Below, piece by piece: positions 40,473 to 40,602 of a DNA stretch of 40,602 nucleotides; the first letter of the stretch is position 1; the number at the start of each line of letters is the position of its first letter. The translations under genes and the position numbers were made by a program. This stretch comes from Lentisphaerota bacterium (GTDB lineage: Bacteria > Verrucomicrobiota > Lentisphaeria > Oligosphaerales > JABHEG01): NCBI GenBank assembly GCA_018676675.1, contig JABHEG010000212.1:1-40602 (forward strand). The letters run 5' to 3'. Below the pieces are notes generated by a model. It saw nothing but the letters and a program-made list of their open reading frames with translations, did no database searches and had not been told where the DNA came from.

Positions 40473-40602
40473 CCGGCATGGCGCACTACTTGAGGGTGAA
40501 AGTCCCTTGCACACCCGTCAGGGGGAAGTGCTAGCGAAGGGCAAGGGCGTCGTCGTGAGGCGGGGTCTGAAGGAAGCCTGTAGCAAAGCGCTGGCCCGAC
40601 GA
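40465..40602 (+). mobile_element. 5' end of a group II intron, cut by the window edge
   Basis: The sequence starts GTGTGCGCCCGGCATGG, agreeing with the GUGYG intron 5' consensus, then GGTGAAAGTCCCTTGCAC, CTAGCGAAGGGCAAGGGCG, GTCTGAAGGAAGCC and GCAAAG up to CCCGACGA. That order of blocks is characteristic of domain I of bacterial group II introns. The maturase and domains V-VI would lie to the right of the window. Two partial inverted relatives occur at 35346-35466 and 36981-37097. Confidence 0.85.

Overview
This high-GC, gene-dense window is dominated by one large CRISPR-associated island. It has three parts and is followed on the right by a repeat-rich stretch of small orphan genes. Lipoprotein signals, a LamG-type lipoprotein, group II intron sequence, a TerY-type kinase/phosphatase/vWA triad and a reverse transcriptase-primase fusion suggest a Gram-negative environmental bacterium, perhaps of the Planctomycetes/Verrucomicrobia/Lentisphaerae kind. 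That assignment is weak: no rRNA or other phylogenetic marker is present.

Adaptation module (1-5263). The end of a CRISPR array (three 36-nt repeats, two spacers) is followed rightward by a fused reverse transcriptase-primase/polymerase (RT-CAPP), cas1 and cas2. The repeat ends in ATTGAGAC when read on the minus strand, so the array is probably transcribed leftward from a leader lying between it and the RT gene.

GTPase/phospho-signalling module (5508-18050). A leftward operon holds a DUF1232 membrane protein, a 47-aa zinc ribbon, an unknown protein, a TerY-type kinase, a vWA protein, a PP2C phosphatase, a lipoprotein, two dynamin-like GTPases (the first carrying a NusA-like KH1-KH2 tail) and a small zinc-ribbon gene with an in-frame TGA. 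Two membrane or exported proteins are encoded rightward from the same control region. A degenerate copy of the cas2 3' end sits inside this operon, about 5.4 kb from the intact cas2, so the GTPase segment is bracketed by direct repeats of cas2.

Interference and effector operon (33861 to 18364, leftward, nearly every junction overlapping or tight). In order of transcription: a 126-aa unknown, cas6, a 172-aa small protein, an RNA polymerase sigma-like factor, a 339-aa partner whose start overlaps the sigma stop, a Lon-type (S16) serine protease with TPR-like repeats, a DUF3800 nuclease-like protein with a helical-repeat tail, then cmr1, cmr6, cas10, cmr4, cmr5 and a further RAMP. The Cas10 cyclase motif (GGDD) is gone while its HD motif is kept, so cyclic oligoadenylate signalling is unlikely. 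The gene set looks like a third solution to RNA-triggered proteolytic control of transcription. It is analogous to TPR-CHAT/Csx30/RpoE of type III-E and CalpL/CalpT/CalpS of cA4-signalling type III systems, but with a Lon protease that has no SAVED sensor and sits beside a cyclase-dead Cmr complex. I consider this the main candidate new system in the window.

Right flank (33862-40602). Small membrane proteins, a secreted protein, a possible HEPN-like protein, a LamG lipoprotein, a QueG-like iron-sulfur protein and a DUF3795 protein are all on the minus strand. They are separated by three copies of a ~70-bp repeat and two inverted, decayed copies of a group II intron 5' end. The 5' end of a better-preserved intron runs off the right edge.

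All functional calls are from reading the sequence by eye; no database search was possible.
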